Positions 32,305-42,848 of a DNA stretch of 64,000 nt are shown here, piece by piece (the first letter of the stretch is position 1; every line of letters starts with the position of its first letter). Source of the DNA: Uranotaenia lowii (taxonomy: Eukaryota > Arthropoda > Insecta > Diptera > Culicidae). Both the position numbers and the translations under genes were made by a program. The notes beneath the pieces are model-generated. The model made no database searches, had not been told where the DNA came from, and worked only from the letters and a program-made list of their open reading frames with translations. Where the stretch lies: NCBI RefSeq assembly GCF_029784155.1, contig NC_073693.1, positions 314,573,536 to 314,637,535 of the forward strand, in the 5' to 3' direction.

Positions 32305-32750
32305 ATGAATTCGGGTGAAATTTTAATGATAGGAGCTAATACAAGAGCAAATTCGGGAGGTAAAGAATCAGGGTTTCGTTCTTTTTCCACACAGAATGAA
32401 CTAATTAAACTGGAATGCCCGTTCTTGGAAAATGATAAGTTAAAAGACTGCTTGAGTAATGGGTTGGGCAAATGTAAGTTGAATAAAATGATGATTGATA
32501 AAATTAGCGATATTATAAGTGAAAAGCAATTAAATGAACAAAACATGACAACCTTAAACATTCACTTAATTACAGATAAAATCATTACATACTTGGAAGA
32601 AATAGTGGAAGGAATTAAGACAATTATAAATATTGAAATAGTATTGTTCATATTTGGGAAGGGAGAGATAGTTGTAGGCAGAAGGTCAATTAAGACTGAG
32701 AAACTATCGTTGATGGTGTACATTGAGCAGCAAGGCAGTAAGATAATATA
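32305..32750 (+). CDS. OTU LINE main frame, N-terminal part
   Basis: About 149 codons up to the MITE insertion, rich in Ile, Lys and Glu. The end (VLFIFGKGEIVVG and LSLMVYIEQQGSKIIY) again resembles the strand order at the end of an OTU domain. The frame resumes exactly at 33995 after the MITE and one TA are removed. Confidence 0.7.
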
Positions 32751-33994
32751 TGAGGCCCTTGGAGCCAAAGGGGTATAAGTGACAAAATGGAAAAAATCGA
32801 GATAACCATCTAGAACGAATCCTTGACTCTCAATCATCATATGCTATTTTAATCATAATTTTATTTCACTATTTTATTATGTTTAGATGTCGTTGAAAAA
32901 ATCCTGCTAACTGAAATTTCCTTTTTGTTTGGAGCCAAAGGGGTATAAGTGTTGTACTTATACCCCTTTGCCTCCAAAGTCCATTAAACTGATGTACTTA
33001 TACCCTTTTGCCACCAACCCTTACTTGATTTCAAGAAAGTAATGTTTTTTCATCGGGACCAAAAAAATTTAAAATAAATGTAATTCACTTTTCTTTTGAA
33101 TAGCTGATGATGTTTAAAAATTTACTATCAACTGTGTCTCATCTGATTGCATTTAGTGATAATTCTAGTAGAAAATAAAATTAATATATTTAATTATTTG
33201 TTCTAATTCAATAACAAATTAGCGGATCACAAATTCCTGATTTCTGAATATATGGAGTGTGTCACGGATTAAAGGCTTATAAAGTACAAAAAAGTATGTT
33301 TACTAGATAACTAGGTTAATATTGAAGCGCCTATCGTTAATTTACTGTAAAAAACCAACTCAGAGTGACCGCAAGTCCCATTCCAATACCCAATTGATTA
33401 GGCAAAGACGTACAAAACATGTGATGACTGGAATTTAGTGGAAAATACCTTTCACGAATTAATATTAATTAATCCTGATGAAAAAACGTTGTTTGGAGAG
33501 ATTTACTAGAAATTGCCAAGACCAGGTCGATCTTCAGCCATGAAATCTCTTAACCTACTGTACCAGAGCATTTTTCTCATCAAAACACAAAATTATATTT
33601 ATACAAAAACTAATTGACTCTTGTAGCAATGAATATTTATGGTTTCTGACCCATATCAACAAGATCAAAAAACTTGGATGTGAAAATTCGTTGGTGGCAA
33701 AGGGGTATAAGTGAATTTATTTGGTGGCAAAGGGGTATAAGTGCATGTGTTTGGAGCCAAAGGGGTATAAGTGCCAAATTTGAAAAATATGCGTCGCCTC
33801 ATAAAACGTCAAATAAACGTTGTTTTTTTTGGGAAAATGTACAAAATGCTTTGTTTTTATTTAAGAAAATCATTCACATGAAAAAAATTCATAAAAAATT
33901 TCTATGGAATTCACAGAAACATAACGAAGTTCAAGTGCTTTTTTCTCGAAATCAGCTTTTATGCACTTATACCCCTTTGGCTCTAAGGGCCTCA
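32751..33994. mobile_element. TA-flanked MITE with iterated GGGGTATAAGTG motif
   Basis: 1,244 bp. The ends are TGAGGCCCTTGGAGCCAAAG and its complement; TA flanks both sides (32749-32750 and 33995-33996). The terminal repeats are about 32 bp. The motif GGAGCCAAAGGGGTATAAGT, or its GGTGGC variant, occurs eight times near the ends: direct at 32759, 32931, 33690, 33720 and 33749; inverted near 32960, 32990 and 33964. The interior is non-coding. Removal restores the host LINE frame. Iterated subterminal motifs are typical of transposase binding sites. Probably Tc1/mariner-like by its TA target, but the transposase source is unknown. Confidence 0.87.
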
Positions 33995-36421
33995 TATGAT
34001 TGCGTAACGAACATTGAAATTCATCAGCGGGAGAATTGGAACGGGGAATGCTTCACATTTGCTTTAGAATATTATCAAACTGAAAAACTGTTTTATGAGT
34101 TTAACCTAGGAATAAGCGGTAATGAAAAACTGAAAATAAAAAAAATTGAACCAGATGGAAATTGCCTCCTACGATCAATATTGGACCAATTAGGAATGTT
34201 CTAAGATTGTTCACTTACTTCTGATTACAATACTTATAAAATAAGACAAACAATAGCTTCTTATATACAGTTACACAGAGAAAGGTTCGAAATATATCTC
34301 ATTGAATATATGGATCAAGTTAATAGTTTTGACAGAATAATAGCAAGGTTTAGAGAAAATGGATTCTGGCTCGGGCATGAGGCGATAGTTACATGTTCAG
34401 AACTTTTCAAATTGGGTATCCAAGTACTTAGTCAAAATCACTCACAGATACTGATGGGGGAAACATTCGAAAGGAATGGTGTACTGAGCATATTCTACTG
34501 TGGTGCTGGTGTTCTTAACCATTACGACAGTGTTGTTAGCTTTTCAGAACACCCGAATACCTCAGAAATACAGAGTACAACACACTTAACTACTAATGAA
34601 GGAGTGGAGAAACAGTATAATCGCCAGAACACCGTATTGAAAAATAGCTCAGGTTCCAGGGATGAGGTAAAAGATAAGAGAAAAAAAGAAATCAAAATTG
34701 CTTCTTGGAATGTTAAAGGGTGTAGAAGTGTAGACAAACGTACTGAAATCGACGAAATATTGAACCAATTCAAAATTGATATAGCTTTACTACAGGAAGT
34801 AAATGCTCTAGGACAAGAAATAAGTACTGCTAATTTTGATTGGTTTATAACAAGACAAAATGACAACAAATCACGAGGACTAGCTATAGCGGTTAGGAGG
34901 CAATTAGACATTCAAGTAATCCAAACTAAATGCGAATATAAAGGAATATTATGGTGCAAAGTAAGAGTAGGAGGAGATTTGTTGATTTTGGTTAATGTTC
35001 ACGGGCCGAATAAAAAACAAAACAACTTTCTGACAAATTTGTACGAAACAACAAAAAAAGACAGAAGAAAATTGATCATTGCAGGAGATTTCAATGCACA
35101 ATTGGGTAGGGAAGACTTAGCCAAAATAGACGAAGAGATCATAGGTAAAGTGCTGGGACATGATTATTGTAATGAGAACGGTGAATTATTTAAAATGTTT
35201 CTTCATAACGCATCTCTTAAAAATATTTCATCAATAATAGGTAAACGAACTGAGACAACTTGGAAAGCTGCGGGAAAAGAAAGCCAGATAGACCATGTTC
35301 TTAAGCCAAAATTTACAGACTATTATATAAGATACATAAAAGGATTTTGGACATCAACAAAAACGGACCATAAACTTATCACAATAGGATTAGTTATACG
35401 AGAAGGAATACAAAGAAATATAACAGGAAAACTTAATAGAAAGCTTAATCTAGAATTATTGAAAATACCGAAAATAAGAGAAAAATATCACAAAAAATTG
35501 GAAATTGGGTTAAGTTCAATAATATCGGGAAATAACATTAGTGAAAGATATAATGACTTTGCAAATTGCATTAAAAAAGCAGCATATGAATCATGTACAG
35601 ATGCTAAAATCCCTCTCACTCCAATTAGAAAGAAGGCATTCTCACGGCTCAAGAAAGCTCTAGAACTCACAAAGAAATATCCGGACATGCAGAATTTCAA
35701 ATACAAATTGTCGAATAGGAAATTGGAATACAATCAAACAGTCAAAAAACACAAGGAGAAAGAAATAACGCTATTCTTTAAAAACCTAAATGACTTTGAT
35801 GCAGGAATTCGAACTAGAAAAACATATAATTATCTCAAAGATTTTGTGAAACAAAAAAAACGAAAAATTGCTAATATTAGTTCTAAAACTTGGGAAAATA
35901 TATTGGCATTATGCAAAGGGGCAGAAATTGAACTCTGTAAAGTTCATGATTATACTCCTCTTCCGAATCCTCCTACTTTTGAAGAAATAAATACCATTAT
36001 TAAAAATTGTTGCAATGGTAAATCACCAGGAGCGGACAAAGTACACACGGAGTTTATAAAATATGCGAACGAAGATACTATAAAATTGTTGACAGAAATT
36101 ATCAGGGACGCTTATACCACGAATGAACTCCCCGAAGAATGGAACAAATCAATTCAAGTACCGATTCCCAAAAAAGCTGGAGCAAGAGAAGCAGATGACT
36201 TTAGAAGGATATCGTTGTGTAATGTTGTGTATAAAATATATGCTAGATGGTTAGACGGTAAAATTAGATCTTTTGCGAATGAAGTAGGATTACACCAAGC
36301 AGCATTCACAAACAACCGTTCTACAGAGGATCATATTTTTGTAGCCAGACGTGTAATGGAGGAATGTTGGAATGCAGGTCAGGATCTTTTTGTTTTGACA
36401 TTAGATATAAGAAAAGCTTTT
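33995..36421 (+). CDS. OTU LINE main frame: OTU protease, endonuclease, RT start
   Basis: It continues the frame after the MITE. The OTU-type cysteine protease begins with EPDGNCLLRSI (catalytic Cys codon 34163-34165) and ends with NHYDSVV (His codon 34520-34522), with WLGHEAIV between them; such enzymes cleave ubiquitin-like chains. One TAA at 34202-34204 interrupts this domain. The APE endonuclease follows: SWNVKG near 34697, LLQEV, IAGDFNAQLG, SQIDHVL and TDHKLI. The RT region begins near 36000 with KSPGADKVHTEFI, ISLCNVVYKIYARWL and AAFTNNRSTEDHIF, and motif A (LTLDIRKAF) is cut by TAA at 36422-36424, just where the next residue is usually Asp or Asn. Confidence 0.9.
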
Positions 36422-36424
36422 TAA

Positions 36425-36829
36425 AATATCAATCTACACTGTCTAGATAACGTTCTCCTCAACTTAAATGTGCCATCTCGATTGATTGACAGAGTTTTAG
36501 AAGCCATTAGAAATGAAATGACACGAATTAGATGGGAGAATCAGCTATCTGAGGAAGTGAAAAGAGGAAAAGGTATCAAACAGGGGTGCCCATTATCACC
36601 ACAGCTGTTCAACCTTATAATGCAGGATGTGCTGCAGAAAGTTCAACAAAAGATTCCGCAACTTAAACTTATGGGATTAGAGGTGCTGGAGTTACCCTTG
36701 CTTCTTGCCTTTGCCGATGATTTGCTCTTGATTACGATGAATAAAACAGATCTTGAAATAGCAACGAAAGTTATTGAGGAAGAGCTAGCGAGGGTAGGAC
36801 TAGACATAAATAATAAAAAAGCCAAGTTT
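36425..36829 (+). CDS. OTU LINE RT core, motifs B and C
   Basis: In frame with the segment before the TAA at 36422. It carries GIKQGCPLSPQLFNL (motif B) and FADDLLLI (motif C with the catalytic Asp pair). It ends with a frameshift in the T-run AAGTTTTGATAAG near 36830. Confidence 0.9.
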
Positions 36830-37554
36830 TGATAAGTTACCCAGACAATTCCAAACTTAGAGCAGAGATAATTTTAAATGGGAAAAAATTTAAGGTCAGT
36901 TCCAAATTGAAATATTTGGGTGTTTGTTTAACTGCCACATTAAATAGGAAGATGTCAAATAGAGATAGGTGCAGAAATGCTTTGCAGGTATCAAAATTAG
37001 TTAGAGAGTTTTGTAAGAAATTTAAACCTAAGTGGGAGTTGGGTAAACTTATCTATAAGACTGTCATTGCCCCATCTCTTTTATATGGAACTAAAGTGTC
37101 AGTTCTCGTAAAGAAAAGTAGGATTTCTCTGGCCAACTACGAAAAATTCATCCTTCGGCAGATCTTCATGAACTGCGTGAAGCCGACGGGACTTAAATTC
37201 AATGCTATGAATCTTTTAGAGGGAAAAACGATAAACCGAAGAGTAAGAGTAGGAAGGATTTGTTATTATGGTCATATTGAGAGAAGGGAACCAGGACATC
37301 CTTTGAAATTAGCTTATAATATGAAGACAAATAAAAATAAAGAAGGAAGACCAAGTTTGACATGGACGAAAATGCTTGAGGCGGATTTTCAAAAGTTGGA
37401 ATTTGCATCTGAACAAGAATGGCAGGATATTGTGAATGATAGAGAAAATGTGAAAAAAAAAGCAGAGGAACTTTATAGGAGTATCGAAAGTGAAATCTCG
37501 GATGGTAGGTCTTCGGATGACGAAAGTAAACATTGGAAAAACAAAAAAATCTAG
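36829..37554 (+). CDS. OTU LINE C-terminal part of ORF2
   Basis: About 240 codons in a shifted frame. It contains the RT thumb-like KYLGVCLTATLNRKM, ALLYGTKV-like SLLYGTKVSVL and a C-terminal GHIERREPGHPL with GRPSLTWTKML, a pattern often seen at the end of RTE-like proteins. The stop is at 37552-37554. Confidence 0.88.
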   Translation: MISYPDNSKLRAEIILNGKKFKVSSKLKYLGVCLTATLNRKMSNRDRCRNALQVSKLVREFCKKFKPKWELGKLIYKTVIAPSLLYGTKVSVLVKKSRISLANYEKFILRQIFMNCVKPTGLKFNAMNLLEGKTINRRVRVGRICYYGHIERREPGHPLKLAYNMKTNKNKEGRPSLTWTKMLEADFQKLEFASEQEWQDIVNDRENVKKKAEELYRSIESEISDGRSSDDESKHWKNKKI

Positions 37555-38124
37555 TGGAGAATGAAGCTTGAAAGATTTATCCTTGTCCATTTAGTATTAA
37601 ACATAATGATTCGCTATTCCTAACTTTAAAGCTCCTCACCTTACACATTTAATAAGTTCTAACCCATATTTTTTTACAGAACAAAAAAAGGTTTGTTATA
37701 AATATTTATTTTTATATCCATATATTCATATTTTCATAATTAAATGACGGGGAGGGGAAGGGCCATCCGGACACCCGATCGAAACGATGTGGGAAGGTAG
37801 AGTGCACTGGGCAGTTACCTTCGCATCACATCGCCGAGAGAGGGCGGGTTCGTCTACACATCCTATGGAACATTCCACATCATAATAGCTAAACTTCCTG
37901 ATTATTGGCAATAGATTGTTCTTTCGGCGGAGACAAACCATCCTTACCCTAACTGAACTGTACTAGTTACTCTACTAGAACCTTCACTCCCTTGGAACAG
38001 TCCGCTCAAAGGCAGTTTAGAGTTAGTAAACATGAGATTTGGATCAAGTTATGATGCGAGATAGTTCGCTGCAAACGGGCTGTGCCATGCTACATAGGAT
38101 GGAAGATTACATCATACATCATAC
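37555..38124 (+). other. 3' UTR of the OTU LINE
   Basis: 570 bp. It includes an AT-rich part and a GC-richer block at 37745-37870 (with CCGGACACCCGATCGAAACG). The end is two copies of ATCATAC, directly at the target duplication. Short tandem tails instead of poly(A) occur in RTE-like LINEs. Confidence 0.65.
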
Positions 38125-39380
38125 AACAACGAGTGATGTTTCCGTTGGCATTTGGAGCAGGACATCTTTGAAGGACAATCAATTGCTCGATGTCTTCGGC
38201 TTAGGCAATTGAAGCAAAGATTTTTTTCTCTTACGTTGCTGATCCTTTGGCTGACCGACATTTCGTTGAACTGGGGGCACTCGTAGATCCGGTGACCTCT
38301 GGCACAAAAATCACAGTTTTGCTCTTGTTGTGCTGGGGAAGTGGCCGTGTTGATCCTCGGATGTCTTGGTAGATTGAACCTCGAAACATGGCGATGCTTG
38401 GTAAAACCTATCTCGGCTGAGGATTGACAGCGCTCCAAGACGGACACCCTCTCCTTGAGAAAGTGAATAGTGTCTTCATATGTTGGCAGCTCACCCTTCC
38501 TGATAGTGGACTCCCACAGCTTCTTTGTCTCGTCATCCAAGGCACGAGAGATCAGGAACACCATCATGTATTCGGCTACCTCAGCGAAACCTTGGCCCAG
38601 AAACTTGAGGTTGTCGACATGACCATCAAAAGTCTCTACCAGAGACCTCAACTCGGTGAATGATTCGCTGTGTAACCTTTTCACACCCAGCAGGCCTGCT
38701 AGATGACGATCAATCATTCGTCGCTGGTCGGAATATCGTTCATCCAATAGTTGCCAAGCTCGAGCGTAGTTGCCGTCGGTGATAGTTTTGGCATCTATCA
38801 ACCCGGCTGCGTCTCCAACTAGAGCCTTCTCAAGATGGTATAGCTTGATGCGATCTGGCTCGTTAGTTCTGTCGACCACATCCTGGAACATAACCTTAAA
38901 CTTCTCCCATTGTTCGAAGCGACCATCGAACGTTGGTATTGCTCTGGGAAGAGAAGGTTGGATGACCAAAGGCGGCTGGCTGTTGGTGAGCTGCGGCTGC
39001 GGCTGCTGTTGCGGCTGTGGCAGTAGAGTTGGCGAAAGCTTGTCGAGCCAACTTTCTAGCATCATCGATACTTCCTCATGCAGGTCAACAAAGTTGAAAT
39101 ATTCGTCGTCATTTTCTTCACGCTCGGCTGGAGATGACTGGGCGAGGATTTCATTGTATTGCTTGGTGAACTCGGTTTTCGAACCTTCCACACTCCGCTG
39201 GTATACCTTTAACTGAGCAGGAGTTAGCTCAGCTCCTTCCTCTTCCGCCTGCTGCAGGATGGACTTTATCCTGGATACATTCCGCTGCGCTAGTCCACGG
39301 CTATGAATCAGCACCTCCAGCATGTCGTGATTCCTCACTGAATCAGGGCTGTTTTTCACTGGTGTTCTTTTTGGAGGCAT
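38125..39380 (-). CDS. gag: BEL/Pao Gag, cut at its end
   Basis: About 418 codons from ATG 39380 to the OTU LINE insertion. It is a BEL-type Gag: N-terminal coiled-coil-like region, a Gln/Pro-rich linker (PQPQQQPQPQ), the conserved LPRAIPTFDGRFEQWEKFKV and FQDVV core, EKALVGDAAGLID and HSESFTELRSLVE. It ends with knuckles CDFCARGHRIYEC, CFNCLSRRHRAIDC and CSKCQRKHH. The frame continues into the LINE for a few false residues to a stop at 38112. The leader to the 5' LTR is 331 bp. Confidence 0.92.
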
Positions 39381-39711
39381 GATGTTTCACTGTAAACACT
39401 ACAGTACTTATGTTTTCTTCAAAGTTCACTTTTATTACTCAGTACTTTTTAAATTCAAAGTTCACTTTTTTACTCAGTACTTTTTTAATTCACTGATAGT
39501 CCTTTTCACATTTATTTGCATTTATTTTTGTCACCACTTTTCTCGATTAATTGTTCGTTTTCACTTTCTTTCAAACTTTTGCTTTTCTATTTGATATTTT
39601 TTCTCTGTGCTCCACTCCAACAATCCGCTTCCCGATTCACACTCTCTCAAAGACGGAGGTATTCCGTCTGAAGGTACCGGCTTTTTCATCCGGTTCGAAG
39701 GACCAATTCCA
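39381..39711 (-). other. Leader of the BEL element
   Basis: Between the 5' LTR and the gag ATG. It has three near-copies of AAAGTTCACTTTTTTACTCA (39420-39490). In element sense TGGAATTGGTCC follows the LTR and could be a primer binding site, but I could not match a tRNA. Confidence 0.5.
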
Positions 39712-40387
39712 TGTTGGAACTCGACTCGTGGACTGTATGTAGAGGGGCATTGGGAACGACCACTGGATGCCCGCTCCCCTTGCGGGATTGGGCCGGACAG
39801 GGCAACCCCCTGTGGTTGCCCAACCAGTGGAGGCAGGTCATTGGGGGACGCTGCCTGGAATGCCAAGACTAATCGACGATTGCCACCAAGACTAGCTAAA
39901 CTCTTTCGATGGCTCTTAAAAGAGCCGTTTGGGGGGTGGCAACTGAGAACCGGGAGCAAAATCGTCGGAGCAGCAGCACACAGAAAAACACACACAAACT
40001 TAGCTTTTCATGATGTTGTTGTTTATTTCTCTATTCACTGTTTCTCTAATAGCACGATTTGCTTCCGCAACTCAATCGGCTCCGTCCGAGCACGATTATG
40101 GTGAGCAGATTTCCACCCTAGCTGCTTCTCTCTCTGGAGGCTGCTTCTCTCTCTGGCTACTGTTTCGGTTTCTCTTCTTCGGGGATGTTTTCGGTTCCAC
40201 GATTGAATGTAGACTCAACTCGCTCGACGAACGGGACCACGGTTTTTATAGCCTCGGCCCGTCGCGCGCTGCTCGCTGATTGGTCGATGGTTTTTCTCCC
40301 CGCTCTCACGCTTCGGACCGCTTACCTTCTTGCGGTTGCTCTCCTTCGGCTCGCGCGTTTTCTTCAGTCCGTTCTGCGGACTGAACA
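39712..40387 (-). repeat. 5' LTR of the BEL element
   Basis: 676 bp, matching 19825-20500 with scattered differences; TSD CAGAC at 40388-40392. Confidence 0.92.
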
Positions 40388-40494
40388 CAGACCACTTTTT
40401 TGAACTTTTTGTGACCATTTAATTAAAAAAAAAAAATTTTAAAAATATTTTTATCCTTCATGGTGTAGACATTAACTTTAGCTTTCATTTGCAT

Positions 40495-40776
40495 AAGGCA
40501 TATATTTTTTTGGACGTGTAATATATGAACTACAGCAGTTTCCCTGAGGCATGTTTTTTCGAATTTTTTTTCTTTCATGCTTAATAACGAGAAAACTAAA
40601 TGCTTTAGCTATATATAATGTTCTTAACATATTTTACTGACATTACAAGGTTTTTAGTGACATAAGTTTAATTGTAATCGGTTAGATATAAAAAGAGTTA
40701 TGACGATTTTAGCTTGGAGTGTCAAATTGACACTCCTAGTGCTGATTAGGGTAATGACATCTAATGCGGATGAGGG
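40495..40776 (-). repeat. Right inverted arm of the piggyBac-like element
   Basis: Reverse complement of 18851-19290, ending GATGAGGG before TTAA (40777-40780). It contains the palindrome GGAGTGTCAAATTGACACTC. Confidence 0.78.
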
Positions 40777-40959
40777 TTAACAATTAAATAAAATATACCA
40801 TTACAGTTGAATCCATTATATTCAAAGTTAATTCCGTAAAGTCGATCATCAGTTTGTAGATGAGTCTATTATATTTATAATTGGATGCGAAAACTACGCT
40901 TTGATGATCGGTATAACCAACTGAAATAATTAGAAGAACTGCGGTCTTTTTTCTCCGTG

Positions 40960-41676
40960 TTAGGTAAAATGTAGAAATGTGGTTTTTTGCACTTAAAACC
41001 CTTTGGTCCTGAAGGCCTAAAACCATACAAGGAGTTAAAAAACGACAGTGGTTCCAATTATATCAACTAGCTACACCAATCAGTAAAGTATAGTTTATTT
41101 TTTTGCATTCAGCTATAAATATAATAGACTAAACTACAAACTGCTGATTGACCTTACGCAATCAACTATAAATGTAATGGATTCAACTGTAATGATATAA
41201 TTGATTCAACTGTAACTACGAAAGATTGTATGATTATTTTTAGGCAATCAACTATAATTATTATTGATTCAACTACAAACTGCTGATTGCCCTTAGGCAA
41301 TCAACTATGCATACAATAGATTAAACTTTAATAATATAATTGATTCAACTGTAAATATGAAAGATTCAACTACAAACCTTTGGTTCAGTTTAGGCATTGA
41401 ACTATTGTTAGTATGTATGTTGGTAATCCACCATGGGTGCATGGATTCACCGCAATTTCTGCTTAAGTATGTGTTCACGTGCATTTTTTTTAAAGTTTGA
41501 CAAATCTCCAATGCAACGCTTACACTATACCCGGACCTCATGGCTTCGTATGAACTGTTATGGAGTGAATGTATTTGTGTTGATCACCTAGTACGCCAAT
41601 ACCAGACTCGCACCATCCTATCCACGAGACCACATCGGCATTGATTGTAGGCATTGAACTATTAACATATACAATA
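40960..41676. repeat. AT-rich array and MITE remnant
   Basis: 40985-41020 has GCACTTAAAACCCTTTGGTC then CTGAAGGCCT, which looks like a worn right end of the GGGGTATAAGTG MITE family. 41100-41400 is an array of GATTCAACTATAAATATAAT forms like the left arm at 15420. 41400-41660 is unassigned. No gene. Confidence 0.5.
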
Positions 41677-42536
41677 GACTAAGTCGATTTGGGATCATTT
41701 TTAAAATTTTCAAACCCTGGGGTCTAAGATACGAAGTTACGGTCTTCGACAAATATGTTCAACGGAAAATTTTCTTTAGGAATTTTTTTCATTTAATTTT
41801 TGGCATTTCGGCGAGTTGTGAGAATTCAAGGTAGAATGCGTGCTACTTTTTTAGGTACATCGGATGGTTGCTACTTTTGTTTCGCATATTATCCATCCGA
41901 TGCCTTACTTTTTGCCAATGTACCTGAAAAGTAGCACGCATCGATAGAATTGGCTTAGCAATAGAACAGCACATGTGAGCGCTGCTTGGGTGTTTCAATG
42001 TGGGAAGGAATACGATGGGTTTTTTCATCGCTTCCTATCAACATTGAAACGGTGAGCGGCAAAGAATCACGCAAGTAGTTCAAAAGCTGTTCACAAAACA
42101 AAAGCCCTGCTCACATTTTCACCAACTATTCAATTTCTTCTACCCAAAGCGCTCTAGCTTTGATCTTTCCACCTATAATACTTTCATATTCTTTCTAAAT
42201 ATTCTACCTTGAATTTTCGCAACTCGCCGAAATGCCAAAAATTAAATAAGAATAAATCCCAGTGGCGATTAAAATATGATAACAGAATCCTTAGGAATTT
42301 TATAAACTGGTATAAAAACTGTCAGCTGACCCGGTTCCACAGAAGAAACCAAAATGAAGTTAAGTTTTCACTACAAAATATTAAATTTTCTCATACAAAC
42401 CTAAAAGTTCAAATTTACTCATGTAAACGTTACTTAAAAATTCTGCAAAAAACCATGGATGAGATTTAGATCAAGACGAAGCTTTTCAGACCCCAGGGTT
42501 TGAGAAATTCAAAAATGACCCCAAACCGACTCAGTC
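41677..42536. mobile_element. TA-flanked MITE with long terminal inverted repeats
   Basis: The ends are GACTAAGTCGATTTGGGATC and its complement GACCCCAAACCGACTCAGTC, with TA on both sides (41675-41676 and 42537-42538). The outer repeats run about 60 bp, to GGGGTCTAA. An inner pair follows: TTAATTTTTGGCATTTCGGC near 41795 against GCCGAAATGCCAAAAATTAA near 42226. About 860 bp, non-coding. Confidence 0.8.
41836..41941. repeat. 106-bp near-perfect hairpin
   Basis: Starts ATGCGTGCTACTTTTTTAGG and ends CCTGAAAAGTAGCACGCAT, with an inner pair CATCGGATGG / CCATCCGATG. It lies inside the MITE at 41677-42536, so it is either a nested tiny MITE or an internal foldback. As RNA it would be a long stem suitable for small-RNA processing; nothing shows that this happens. 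Confidence 0.75.
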
Positions 42537-42848
42537 TAATATATGTACAATGCCTCCTTCTTCCAAGAGCACAAGCTACTGGCCATCGCCTATAGACAAA
42601 CATCAAGGTGCTCGTTATCCGGGCGGAACTGGTGGTACTGTCGAAGCCGAAATGGGTCACCTCGACAATCAGGCAAAAATTTCTTTGCCATGAGAACTCT
42701 GTCAATCATAAAGAACCGAGGATCGGCTGGTGTCAATGGAAATTGCAACCAAGTGCCCAGAAAAATCATATTATTTGTGAACAGAGCCTGAATTGAATCG
42801 CAACTCAATCGATATGTTCCAAAGGATGGCATTCTTCGAAATATAGTA

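Larger units (their letters stand above)
31246..38124 (+). mobile_element. OTU-domain LINE, full-length but mutated
   Basis: A non-LTR retrotransposon on the plus strand, bounded by a 22-bp target duplication (31224-31245 and 38125-38146, ACAACGAGTGATGTTTCCGT core). It includes a 5' leader of 576 bp, a short first frame, an OTU-like cysteine protease, an APE endonuclease and a reverse transcriptase, then a 3' UTR ending in ATCATACATCATAC instead of poly(A). Damage: a 1.24-kb MITE, TAA at 34202 and 36422, and a frameshift near 36830. Without the MITE it is about 5.6 kb. OTU domains are known in only a few LINE lineages. The RT pattern GCPLSPQLFNL and FADDLLL resembles RTE- or L1-like lineages more than Jockey; the clade is not settled. 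Confidence 0.88.
19825..40387 (-). mobile_element. BEL/Pao LTR retrotransposon, internally deleted and interrupted
   Basis: Two 676-bp LTRs (19825-20500 and 39712-40387) start TGTTCAG and end TTCCAACA in element sense, and CAGAC flanks both outer sides (19820-19824 and 40388-40392). Gag lies next to the 5' LTR and a protease-integrase remnant next to the 3' LTR. In between are a Jockey-like LINE and an OTU-type LINE, both inserted later into gag or at its end. Without these the element is about 4 kb, short for BEL because most of RT, RNase H and integrase is missing. LTRs differ at a handful of sites, so it is older than the gypsy element at 2902. Confidence 0.92.
18851..40776. mobile_element. 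piggyBac-like element, split by a BEL insertion
   Basis: The left end is TTAA|CCCTCATACACATAATAG (18847-18850, then 18851). The right end is TGCGGATGAGGG|TTAA (ends 40776, TTAA 40777-40780). TTAA targets with CCC termini are the hallmark of piggyBac elements. Long inverted arms follow: 18851-19290 and 40495-40776 match with some divergence, including AACTGCTGTAGTTCATATAT and TACACGTCCAAAAAA. The perfect or near-perfect palindrome GTGTCAnnnTGACAC occurs near 18874, 19047 and 40719. Without the BEL element it is about 1.4 kb. The interior (19291-19819) has a 98-residue minus-strand frame that shows no clear transposase motif, so it is probably non-autonomous. Confidence 0.75.
15381..40959. mobile_element. 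Outermost AT-rich DNA element of the nested stack (inferred)
   Basis: The left end CACGGTGAAAAAG (15381) and right end TTTTTTCTCCGTG (to 40959) are inverted. Inside each lies an AT-rich degenerate array. On the left (15420-15840) it reads as forms of ATTCAACTATAAATATGAT. On the right (16490-16600, 17912-18060, 18732-18846, 40781-40900) it reads in the opposite orientation, as TAGTTGAATCTATCATATTT. That opposed orientation fits long subterminal inverted arrays of a DNA transposon later split by insertions. No target duplication was identified, so the right boundary is the weakest part. The superfamily is unassigned. Original length without insertions would be roughly 2.5 kb. Confidence 0.4.

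Noticed and set aside
39692..39711. tRNA-complementary primer site of the BEL element with a GGTTCGAA T-loop
   Set aside because: The T-loop-like bases are too close to the CCA end for a real tRNA, so the match is probably chance.
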